Below, in pieces: positions 1-7,437 of a DNA stretch of 9,288 bases. The stretch is from positions 1-9,288 of the forward strand of contig JAEXTU010000189.1 in the NCBI GenBank assembly GCA_023453335.1. Reading direction: 5' to 3'. The notes beneath the pieces are model-generated. The model ran no database searches. It had not been told where the DNA came from and worked only from the letters and a program-made list of their open reading frames with translations. How positions within the stretch are numbered: the first letter of the stretch is position 1; every line of letters begins with the position of its first letter. This stretch comes from Pseudomonadota bacterium. GTDB lineage: Bacteria > Desulfobacterota > Desulfovibrionia > Desulfovibrionales > Desulfovibrionaceae. A program made the position numbers and the translations under genes.

Positions 1-165
1 CAGGCGGACCAGGCGGCCGGGGAGCGGGAGCGGGCGGCCGCGGAGGCCGCGGCCGGGGAAGCCGGGGCGGAAGACGGCCAGGAGAGCCGGCGCTGCCCGG
101 TGTGCCAGGCCCGCGCCGGGGAGCACGACACCGAGTGCCCGTCCTGCGGGGCGCGGCTGGACTGA
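1..165 (+). CDS. C-terminal fragment of a zinc-ribbon protein (5' end outside window)
   Basis: An open frame enters from the left edge and stops at TGA 163-165, giving 54 visible residues. The first 30 or so are almost only Ala, Glu, Gly, Gln and Arg, which looks like a flexible or coiled linker. The last 25 contain two cysteine pairs, CPVC and CPSC, separated by ten residues, followed by GARLD and the stop. CxxC-x10-CxxC is the pattern of a small C-terminal zinc ribbon. Such ribbons occur at the ends of many unrelated bacterial proteins, so the main function cannot be read from this fragment. It lies 48 bases upstream of the antiporter gene on the same strand and could be co-transcribed with it. 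Codon use (G/C at third positions) matches the neighbouring genes, supporting it as real coding sequence. Confidence 0.72.
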   Translation, partial: QADQAAGERERAAAEAAAGEAGAEDGQESRRCPVCQARAGEHDTECPSCGARLD

Positions 166-176
166 GCCCGCGGGCA

Positions 177-203
177 TTACCTTATCCGCACCCCCTGTGC
201 TAG
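177..203 (+). promoter_or_regulatory. weak candidate promoter before the antiporter gene
   Basis: TTACCT (177-182) is followed 12 bases later by CTGTGCTAG (195-203). The same nine bases occur at 2688-2696, also 12 bases after a -35-like TTGCAC, upstream of the phosphorylase gene. The shared layout suggests a sigma-70-type promoter, but the -10 element is far from consensus and the leader to the ATG at 214 would be very short. Read-through from the upstream gene is equally possible. Confidence 0.22.
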
Positions 204-213
204 CCAACGCCCC

Positions 214-1551
214 ATGCTGACCGATTCCCTTCTCCTGGCCCTGGGCCTGGCCGTGCTGGTGGCCGGGGCCGAACTCCTGGTGCGGGGGGCCTCCCGCCTG
301 GCCGCGGCAGCCGGGGTTTCGCCCCTGGTCATCGGGCTCACGGTGGTGGCCTTCGGCACCAGCGCGCCGGAGTCCGCGGCCAGCCTGCGCGCCTCCCTGT
401 CCGGGGCCGCGGACCTGGCGGTGGGCAACGTGGCCGGCAGCAACATCATGAACGTGCTGGGCATCCTGGGAATCTCGGCCCTGGCCGCGCCCCTGGCCGT
501 GCACCGGCAGGTGGTGCGGCGCGAGCTGCCCATCATGGTCGCGGCCACCGGCCTGGCCTGGGGCCTGTCCCTGGGCGGGAACCTGGGCCGGGCGGCCGGG
601 ATCGGGCTGCTCCTGGGCGTGGTGGCCTACACCGCCTATCTCCTTCGCGAGGCGCGCAAGGACGTGGCCAACCGGGAACAGGCCGCGGACAAGCCGCGCG
701 GGGCGCGGGCCCTGGCCCGGGCCGGGGCACTGGCCGCGGTTGGGCTCATCATGCTGGTGGCGGGCGCGGACTGGCTGGTGGACGGGGCCGCGGGCCTGGC
801 CCGGGGCCTGGGCGTGTCCGAGCTGGTCATCGGCCTCACCGTGGTGGCCGCGGGCACCTCCCTGCCCGAGCTGGCCACCTCGGTGGCCGCGGCGCTCAAG
901 GGCGAGCGGGACCTGGCCGTGGGCAACGTGGTGGGCAGCAACATCTTCAACCTCACCGCGGTGCTGGGCCTGGCCGCGGTGGCCGCGCCCGCGGGGGTGG
1001 CCGTGCACCCGCAACTCCTGCGCTACGACTTTCCGGTGATGATGGGCGCGGCCGTGGCCTGCCTGCCGGTCTGCCTCACGGGCCTGGAGGTGTCCCGGGC
1101 CGAAGGCGCCCTCTTCCTGCTCTCCTACCTGCTCTACGTGGCCCTGGTGGTGTGGCAGGCCGTGGGCCAGGCCCCGCTGGAGCCCGCCCACCTGGCGGCC
1201 CTGGCCCTGCTCCCGGCGGTGGGCGCGGCGCTCCTCTCCTGGGTGCTGCGCGCCCAGGCCGGGCTGGGCCGGGTGGTCGACCCCCTGGGCCACCTGCTGG
1301 GCGCGGCCCTGTCCGGCGCGGTGCAGAACGCCCGCAAGGCCGCGGTGCTCATCACCGGCACCGCGGTGCTCCTGGTGGGCATCGCCATGATCGTGCTGCC
1401 CGGGCCGGCGGTGGTGGTCATCCCCCTGGGCCTGGGCATCCTGGCCACCGAGTTCCTCTGGGCGCGGCGGCTCCTCGACCGCATGAACCGCCAGGTCCGC
1501 GACGCCGCGGCCAAGGTCCTGCGCCGCAGGCAGGGCGGCCCCAAAGACTAG
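214..1551 (+). CDS. sodium/calcium antiporter-like (CaCA family) with C-terminal PGPGW-like membrane domain
   Basis: This 445-residue inner-membrane protein has the internal duplication typical of the Ca2+:cation antiporter family (YrbG-like). Repeat 1 carries GTSAPE (residues 48-53) and GNVAGSNIMN (71-80). Repeat 2 carries GTSLPE (214-219) and GNVVGSNIFN (237-246). The acidic residues in the GTSxPE motifs are the known ion-binding positions of the family, and both are present. A charged, probably cytoplasmic loop (about 145-168) joins the halves, as usual. YrbG-type proteins normally end near residue 320. This one continues for some 125 residues, with a further hydrophobic segment (323-345) and then a unit resembling the PGPGW family: a helix, LPGPAVVV (395-402), a second helix, EFLWARRL (413-420) and a basic tail. 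No clear Shine-Dalgarno precedes the ATG, but the protein begins directly with transmembrane segment 1 and AELLVRGA, as relatives do. It probably exchanges Na+ or H+ for Ca2+; the direction and the exact ions are not visible. Confidence 0.9.
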   Translation: MLTDSLLLALGLAVLVAGAELLVRGASRLAAAAGVSPLVIGLTVVAFGTSAPESAASLRASLSGAADLAVGNVAGSNIMNVLGILGISALAAPLAVHRQVVRRELPIMVAATGLAWGLSLGGNLGRAAGIGLLLGVVAYTAYLLREARKDVANREQAADKPRGARALARAGALAAVGLIMLVAGADWLVDGAAGLARGLGVSELVIGLTVVAAGTSLPELATSVAAALKGERDLAVGNVVGSNIFNLTAVLGLAAVAAPAGVAVHPQLLRYDFPVMMGAAVACLPVCLTGLEVSRAEGALFLLSYLLYVALVVWQAVGQAPLEPAHLAALALLPAVGAALLSWVLRAQAGLGRVVDPLGHLLGAALSGAVQNARKAAVLITGTAVLLVGIAMIVLPGPAVVVIPLGLGILATEFLWARRLLDRMNRQVRDAAAKVLRRRQGGPKD

Positions 1552-1570
1552 GGCCGGAGCCTCCCGGCCC
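1551..1570 (+). terminator. possible weak terminator hairpin after the antiporter gene
   Basis: GGGCCGG (1551-1557) pairs perfectly with CCGGCCC (1564-1570) across a 6-base loop, starting at the last base of the antiporter stop codon. It sits in the 47-base gap between two convergent genes. There is no T tract after it on either strand, so it may act only weakly or with Rho, or simply reflect GC richness. Confidence 0.3.
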
Positions 1571-1598
1571 CAGCCCCTCTTCCCCGCCGCGCCGGGCG

Positions 1599-2447
1599 CT
1601 ACCGATCGTACTTCTTGGCGTAGGCCGCGTCGTTGTAGATGCCCTCGCCGTACTCCTTGGCCCCGTAGGTCTTGATGATCTTCTGCCCGGCCTTGGAGCC
1701 CACGAACTGCACGAAGTCCATGGCCGTGGCCTGGCCCGGGGTGGCCCCGGCGGGCTGCACCAGGGTGTGGTAGGTGTTCACCAGGAACACGTCGCCCCTA
1801 AACAGGATGTGCAGGTTCTTCAGCTCCTTGCGGGCCGCCACCCAGGTGCTGGAGTCGGTCATGAAATACCCGCCCTCGGCATCGGCGCGCTTGAGGGTGG
1901 CCATCATGAAGTCCTTGGTCACCACGTACCAGTCGCCGGCGGGTTCGATGCCGGCCTTCTTCCACACGTCCATCTCCTTCTTGTGGGTGCCCGAGTTGTC
2001 GCCCCGGGAGAAGAACTTGGCCCCGGCCTTGGCGATGCGGCCATACGCGTCAGCCGCGTCCTTGGCCTTGGCGATCTTGGCCGGGTCGGCCTTGGGACCC
2101 ACGATGTAGAACTCGTTGGACCCGATCAGGGTGTGGCCGGTGGCCCAGCCCTCGGCCACTGCCGCCTTTTCCGCGGCCGGGGCGTGCACCATGATCATGT
2201 CCACCTGCTTGTCCTTGAGCAGCTTGAGGGACTCGCCCGAGCCGGCCTTGACCCAGCACAGGGACGAGCCGCGCCCCGCGTTGAAGGCGTTGGCCAGCTG
2301 CTCCAAGAGGCCCAGCTCGCCCGGGCTGCCGGTGGCCAGGGAGAAGGCCTTGGCCCCGGTTCCATAGGTGGCGGTGCAGTCCGCAGCCCAGGCGGGCAGG
2401 ACGGCCAGGACCGCGAGGACGGCCAAGAGGCTCAGGATGCGGCGCAT
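1599..2447 (-). CDS. TupA-like periplasmic oxyanion-binding protein, orphan (no transporter genes adjacent)
   Basis: This is a 282-residue exported substrate-binding protein. The start at 2447 follows AAGGAG (2455-2460) by 7 bases and opens with a Sec signal peptide (MRRILSLLAV..., likely cut after AWA at residue 21). The upstream in-frame extension is not signal-like. TupA, the tungstate-binding component of the TupABC ABC transporter, is recognised from VHAPAAE (87-93), NEFYIVGPKADP (111-122) and SRGDNSGTHKKE (147-158), and overall length fits. Two positions differ from what I recall of TupA. Its N-terminal TTTS ligand motif reads LATGSPGE (37-44) here. The arginine-bearing TDRxTY segment reads TDSSTW (197-202). 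Two cysteines, 24 and 64, could form a disulfide. The next gene downstream is on the opposite strand, so no permease or ATPase follows. It may serve a transporter encoded elsewhere, or bind a related anion. Confidence is high for family, low for ligand. Confidence 0.85.
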   Translation of the reverse strand: MRRILSLLAVLAVLAVLPAWAADCTATYGTGAKAFSLATGSPGELGLLEQLANAFNAGRGSSLCWVKAGSGESLKLLKDKQVDMIMVHAPAAEKAAVAEGWATGHTLIGSNEFYIVGPKADPAKIAKAKDAADAYGRIAKAGAKFFSRGDNSGTHKKEMDVWKKAGIEPAGDWYVVTKDFMMATLKRADAEGGYFMTDSSTWVAARKELKNLHILFRGDVFLVNTYHTLVQPAGATPGQATAMDFVQFVGSKAGQKIIKTYGAKEYGEGIYNDAAYAKKYDR

Positions 2448-2459
2448 GGGAACTCTCCT

Positions 2460-2488
2460 TGGTTGGCGTGAATGGTTGGATATGGTTG
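2460..2488. repeat. three TGGTTG direct repeats before the TupA-like gene
   Basis: TGGTTG occurs at 2460-2465, 2473-2478 and 2483-2488 (start-to-start 13 and 10 bases). On the coding strand of the TupA-like gene this reads CAACCA three times just upstream of its Shine-Dalgarno. The third copy overlaps the left arm of the inverted repeat. About one helical turn separates the copies, so a cooperatively binding protein is possible, but three short hexamers may also be chance. Confidence 0.35.
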
Positions 2489-2507
2489 CTTTTGGTAACA
2501 CATATCC
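2478..2507. promoter_or_regulatory. inverted repeat in the 5' region of the TupA-like gene (possible operator or RNA hairpin)
   Basis: GGATATG (2478-2484) and CATATCC (2501-2507) are perfect 7-bp inverted arms 16 bases apart. Pairing continues inward (GTT with AAC) if one base is bulged. The element lies 31-60 bases upstream of the TupA-like start, on the side expected for its promoter or leader. It could bind a dimeric regulator or fold in the transcript. I do not recognise it as a ModE site, and I could not pick a convincing -35/-10 pair for this gene. Confidence 0.45.
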
Positions 2508-2669
2508 CGAAAATTTGAAAACTCGGGTGGTTCCTTCCCCTGGGGCACCGCCTCTCCCGGGGCGGGCCGGCAATTGCGGCCGCGCCGACGCCCGGGGCGG
2601 GGTTGGCCCCTTCCGGCCGGCCCGGCCTCCGGAACGAAACCCGTTGCGCCCGTTGGCCGCGCGCCTCGA
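2508..2669. other. intergenic region between divergent TupA-like and phosphorylase genes
   Basis: Together with its flanks this is part of a 320-base gap between divergent genes. After a short A/T-rich stretch (2509-2522) that may belong to the TupA-like promoter, the sequence is very GC-rich and contains only short GC self-complementary stretches. I see no RNA gene and no small gene with a ribosome binding site here. Confidence 0.5.
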
Positions 2670-2698
2670 TTGCACCGGAATGCATTCCTGTGCTAGGG
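2670..2698 (+). promoter_or_regulatory. candidate sigma-70-type promoter for the phosphorylase gene
   Basis: TTGCAC (2670-2675) sits 17 bases before CTAGGG (2693-2698), or 16 before GCTAGG with an upstream TG (2689-2690) as an extended -10. The -35 matches the first three consensus bases; the -10 is poor. The leader to the ATG would be about 60 bases. The CTGTGCTAG box in it is shared with the sequence before the antiporter gene. Confidence 0.38.
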
Positions 2699-2767
2699 GA
2701 ATAGTGTAAAGGATTCCAAGTACCCGCATCCACACCCGGCGGCCCGTGGCCCGCCCGAGGAGGACCC

Positions 2768-5335
<2,568 letters not shown>

Positions 5336-5377
5336 GCCGTGGCATGAAACCCGCCTGCGCAGGTTTCCCGCCACGGC
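5336..5377 (+). repeat. large imperfect hairpin directly after the glgP stop
   Basis: GCCGTGGC (5336-5343) pairs with GCCACGGC (5370-5377). Inside it, GAAACC (5346-5351) pairs with GGTTTC (5362-5367), separated from the outer stem by a symmetrical 2x2 mismatch (AT opposite CC). The stem starts with the base after TAG. No T tract follows, and a proper terminator lies about 50 bases further on. It could protect the glgP mRNA 3' end, or be a copy of a dispersed palindromic element. Confidence 0.55.
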
Positions 5378-5427
5378 GGGGCTAGGCACAGGCAGGCCTT
5401 TGCCTTCCCGCGATACCTTGAACACCC

Positions 5428-5465
5428 AAAAAAGCCCGGGCCGTTCGCGCGGCCCGGGCTTTTTT
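5428..5465. terminator. bidirectional Rho-independent terminator between convergent genes
   Basis: A perfect 15-bp inverted repeat (AAAAAAGCCCGGGCC at 5428-5442, complement at 5451-5465) encloses an 8-base loop, with six A before and six T after the GC stem. It therefore reads as a terminator on both strands. It lies 92 bases past the glgP stop and 19 bases past the stop of the convergent EAL/HDOD gene, so it can end both transcripts. Confidence 0.93.
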
Positions 5466-5484
5466 ACGGCGTGTAAACGGCAGG

Positions 5485-6717
5485 CTAGACTGCGGCGAAC
5501 CCTTCGGCCCAGGCCATGGCCGTGGCGAAGAAGACCTTGAGCCGGGCCGGGTCCATGGAGAGCTTCTGGCAGAGGCGGCCGAAGCGGTCCCAGTCCGCCT
5601 CCTCCAGGCTGTCCACCATGGCCAGGAGCGGCAGGTACTCGTTGTTCTCCTTGCGCAGGAGCGCGGCCTTGAGCTTGTCGTCCAGGGGCAGGTAGTTCAC
5701 GGCCTCGGCCATGGGCATGCCCAGCAGGGTGTCCAGGAGCGAGAACAGGCCGAGCATGAACAGGGTGCCCGGGTCGAAGCCGAAGAAGTCGTACTCCCGG
5801 GTCATGAGCTCCAGGAAGCGGCCGCGCTGCACCGAGATGAGGAGCAGTTCGCTCTTGATGTCGCTCTTGTCGCTCATCTCGGCCAGCAGCACCGCGCGCA
5901 ACCAGTTCTTGAGCTGTTTCCAGCCCAGCATCACGATGGCCTGCTTGATGGAGGTCACCTTCTGGGACAGGCCGAAGTACGGGGTGTTCAAATAGGAAAG
6001 CAGGCGGAAGGACAGGGCCACGTCCGCGGAGATGGCCTCGGCCAGGGAGTCGAATTCCGGCTCGGGCTCCTCGATGAGCCTCAGCAGGGTGAAGCGGGAG
6101 GTCTCCAGGGAGGTGAGCTTGCGCTCGGGCTGGTCCTCGGCCTCCTTGAGGAAGGGGCCGGTGAACAGGGAGAAGCCCTGCACCTTGAGCCCGTCCACCT
6201 CCTGGGCCGAGGCCACGCCGCGGGCCAGGAGCCGGGCCTTGAGGCCCTTGGCCTTGAGCATGAAGGCCGTGGGCATGCCGCCCTTGCCCGGGGTGCAGCA
6301 GATCACGTCGGCCAGGACGAAGCGGCGGCGGGCCAGGTCCTGGGCGGTGTCGAACTCCACGGCCAGCGAGTACCCGTCGGCCTTGAGCTTCTCCAGGGCG
6401 GCCAGGGAGGAATCGGCCAGGCTGCCCCGCTCCAGCACCTGGACCACCCCGTGCCCCGGGGGCAGCACGTAGGGCGCGCCGTCCAGGAGCGCCTTCTCGC
6501 TGAAGGAGGCCAGCACCTTGCGGCCGTGCCCGATGGCCTGCTGCAGGCCGATGTAGGAACTCTGGGCCAAGCCCTTCTCGTTGAGCAGGCAGGCGTTCTG
6601 TTCGGCCATGCCGCACACGAACTCGTAGCCCCAGATGCGGCGCTTGTCGTCCAGAATGGTGTGCCGCGTGAAGAGCAGGGGCGTGGTGCCCCCGTTGCCG
6701 CCAGGATTTCCGGCCAC
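5485..6717 (-). CDS. EAL-HDOD (YuxH-type) signalling protein with degenerate EAL domain
   Basis: This 410-residue soluble protein joins an N-terminal EAL-like domain (about 14-195) to a C-terminal HDOD domain (about 200-390). The EAL fold is recognised from FTRHTILDDKRRIWGYEFV (the position of the EAL signature in relatives), VVQVLE, GYSLAVEFDT and GFSLFTGPFL. Catalytic motifs for cyclic-di-GMP hydrolysis are missing: EAL itself is EFV, DDFG is EFDT, and no KID follows ADVICC. The domain is therefore probably a non-hydrolysing sensor or scaffold. The HDOD half shows ISADVALSFRLLSYLNTPYFG and SIKQAIVMLGWKQLKNWL, typical of this non-catalytic HD relative used in signalling. I chose GTG at 6717. 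GAGG lies 5 bases upstream, the conserved domain starts 13 residues in, and the promoter candidate lies just upstream. Longer in-frame extensions are Arg/Gly/Pro-rich and cross that promoter. Relatives regulate motility, adhesion or stress; the partner here is unknown. Confidence 0.9.
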   Translation of the reverse strand: MAGNPGGNGGTTPLLFTRHTILDDKRRIWGYEFVCGMAEQNACLLNEKGLAQSSYIGLQQAIGHGRKVLASFSEKALLDGAPYVLPPGHGVVQVLERGSLADSSLAALEKLKADGYSLAVEFDTAQDLARRRFVLADVICCTPGKGGMPTAFMLKAKGLKARLLARGVASAQEVDGLKVQGFSLFTGPFLKEAEDQPERKLTSLETSRFTLLRLIEEPEPEFDSLAEAISADVALSFRLLSYLNTPYFGLSQKVTSIKQAIVMLGWKQLKNWLRAVLLAEMSDKSDIKSELLLISVQRGRFLELMTREYDFFGFDPGTLFMLGLFSLLDTLLGMPMAEAVNYLPLDDKLKAALLRKENNEYLPLLAMVDSLEEADWDRFGRLCQKLSMDPARLKVFFATAMAWAEGFAAV

Positions 6718-6755
6718 GGTCGCCTCGCTTGGTCGGATGGTTGTCGCTATGACCC

Positions 6756-6784
6756 AGCTTAGCCTACCCAATCCACGGCCACAA
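6756..6784 (-). promoter_or_regulatory. candidate promoter of the EAL-HDOD gene
   Basis: On the minus strand TTGTGG (6784-6779) is followed after exactly 17 bases by TAAGCT (6761-6756). Transcription would start near 6749, about 30 bases before the GTG start. The match is modest, but position and spacing are right, and it argues against starts further upstream. Confidence 0.45.
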
Positions 6785-6950
6785 GCCCCTTGGAAGGGAA
6801 GGGAGTTCCGCGGGCGACGCCGTCCCCGGGCGGCATGGGCCCCACCGCTGCGGCCCGGCCTGCGGCGCGGCCCTCCTGCCGACAAGCCTGCCGGACCGGG
6901 TTCCCCGGCGTTAGCACCTCCCCTGCTGCGCGGGGACACCCCCCTTCCGC
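6785..6950. other. GC-rich intergenic stretch upstream of the hipBA-like operon, no gene seen
   Basis: This is part of the 381-base gap between the divergent EAL-HDOD and hipB-like genes. It is very GC-rich with several short self-complementary GC runs. Open frames crossing it on both strands encode Arg/Gly/Pro-rich sequence without domains or ribosome binding sites. The composition changes abruptly near 6950 to an AT-rich regulatory stretch. Confidence 0.55.
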
Positions 6951-6958
6951 TGGGAATA

Positions 6959-7003
6959 TTCCATAAACAGATCATTATCCCCGATTATGACCTGTTCATG
7001 GAA
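6959..7003. promoter_or_regulatory. 45-bp near-palindrome upstream of hipBA, probable operator
   Basis: TTCCAT (6959-6964), ACAG (6967-6970) and TCAT (6972-6975) are matched by ATGA (6987-6990), CTGT (6992-6995) and ATGGAA (6998-7003), all around one centre at 6981. In total 18 of 22 base pairs are symmetrical. A separate perfect palindrome GGAATATTCC (6953-6962) overlaps its left end. The size and position suggest a binding site for one or two regulator dimers. The HipB-like protein encoded just downstream is the obvious candidate, since HipB proteins repress their own operon by binding inverted repeats. A TATCC (6976-6980) is present, but the E. coli HipB spacing TATCC-N8-GGATA is not. Confidence 0.6.
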
Positions 7004-7021
7004 CATCGCCCACGCATTTTC

Positions 7022-7050
7022 TTGACTGGCTGCCTAATGTTCTATAAATA
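7022..7050 (+). promoter_or_regulatory. promoter of the hipBA-like operon
   Basis: TTGACT (7022-7027) matches five of six -35 consensus bases. An A/T-rich TATAAATA (7043-7050) supplies the -10. TATAAA is 15 bases away, TAAATA 17. It is the best promoter-like sequence in the window and stands out from the GC-rich surroundings. The start point would fall about 40 bases before the ATG at 7099. Confidence 0.65.
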
Positions 7051-7098
7051 GGTCGCATCCACGCGTTGAGACCCGTTAATGAACTTCGGGATGGAAAA

Positions 7099-7437
7099 AT
7101 GGCCAAACCTGCCCAACGGACCTATTCGCACTATGCCAAGGACGCGGCGAGACTGCTCGGCCTGCTCATCCGCAGCGGACGCACCGAGCGGGGGATGACA
7201 GTCGCGGAGGCGGCCGAGCGGGCGGGCATCTCGCGCGGGCTCGTCCACCGGGTGGAAAACGGCGATATGGGCTGCTCCCTCGGGGCGGCCTTCGAACTCG
7301 CCGCCCTCGCCGGCGTCCGGCTGTTCGAGGCCGAGCCCACCACCCTCACCAAGCACCTGGCCATGGCCCGGGACAAGCTGGTCCTGCTGCCCAAGGCCGT
7401 GCACCAACGCATGGGGAAGGTGGACGATGACTTCTGA
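7099..7437 (+). CDS. hipB: HipB-like XRE-family HTH antitoxin/repressor
   Basis: This 112-residue DNA-binding protein has an XRE/Cro-type helix-turn-helix at about residues 33-57. The pattern reads MTVAEAAERAGISRGLVHR followed by VENGDMGCS, the usual shape of the recognition helix and the turn after it. A second helical part (62-77) and a tail follow. In HipBA-type modules the HTH partner neutralises the HipA kinase and represses the shared promoter. The start at ATG 7099 follows GGGATGG (7088-7094). A TTG at 7066 would add 11 residues but has no ribosome binding site and falls close to the predicted transcription start. The stop overlaps the hipA start by 11 bases, the translational coupling typical of such pairs. 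The longer-than-usual tail after the HTH (residues 78-112) is probably where HipA is contacted, by analogy with known HipB. The symbol is given by family and context. Confidence 0.85.
   Translation: MAKPAQRTYSHYAKDAARLLGLLIRSGRTERGMTVAEAAERAGISRGLVHRVENGDMGCSLGAAFELAALAGVRLFEAEPTTLTKHLAMARDKLVLLPKAVHQRMGKVDDDF

Noticed and set aside
1152..2471. Plus-strand frame across the antiporter end and the TupA-like gene
   Set aside because: Out of frame with one gene and antisense to the other; Pro/Gly/Ala-rich without domains.
6718..6975. N-terminal extension of the EAL-HDOD protein to 6975
   Set aside because: Arg/Gly/Pro-rich sequence with no similarity to the family, and it would cross the candidate promoter; GTG 6717 has a suitable ribosome binding site.
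6976..6989. Classic E. coli HipB operator (TATCC-N8-GGATA)
   Set aside because: Only the TATCC half is present; the second half is absent at the required spacing, so only a general dyad is claimed.
7066..7098. TTG start adding 11 residues to the HipB-like protein
   Set aside because: No Shine-Dalgarno and too close to the predicted transcription start; ATG 7099 is better placed.
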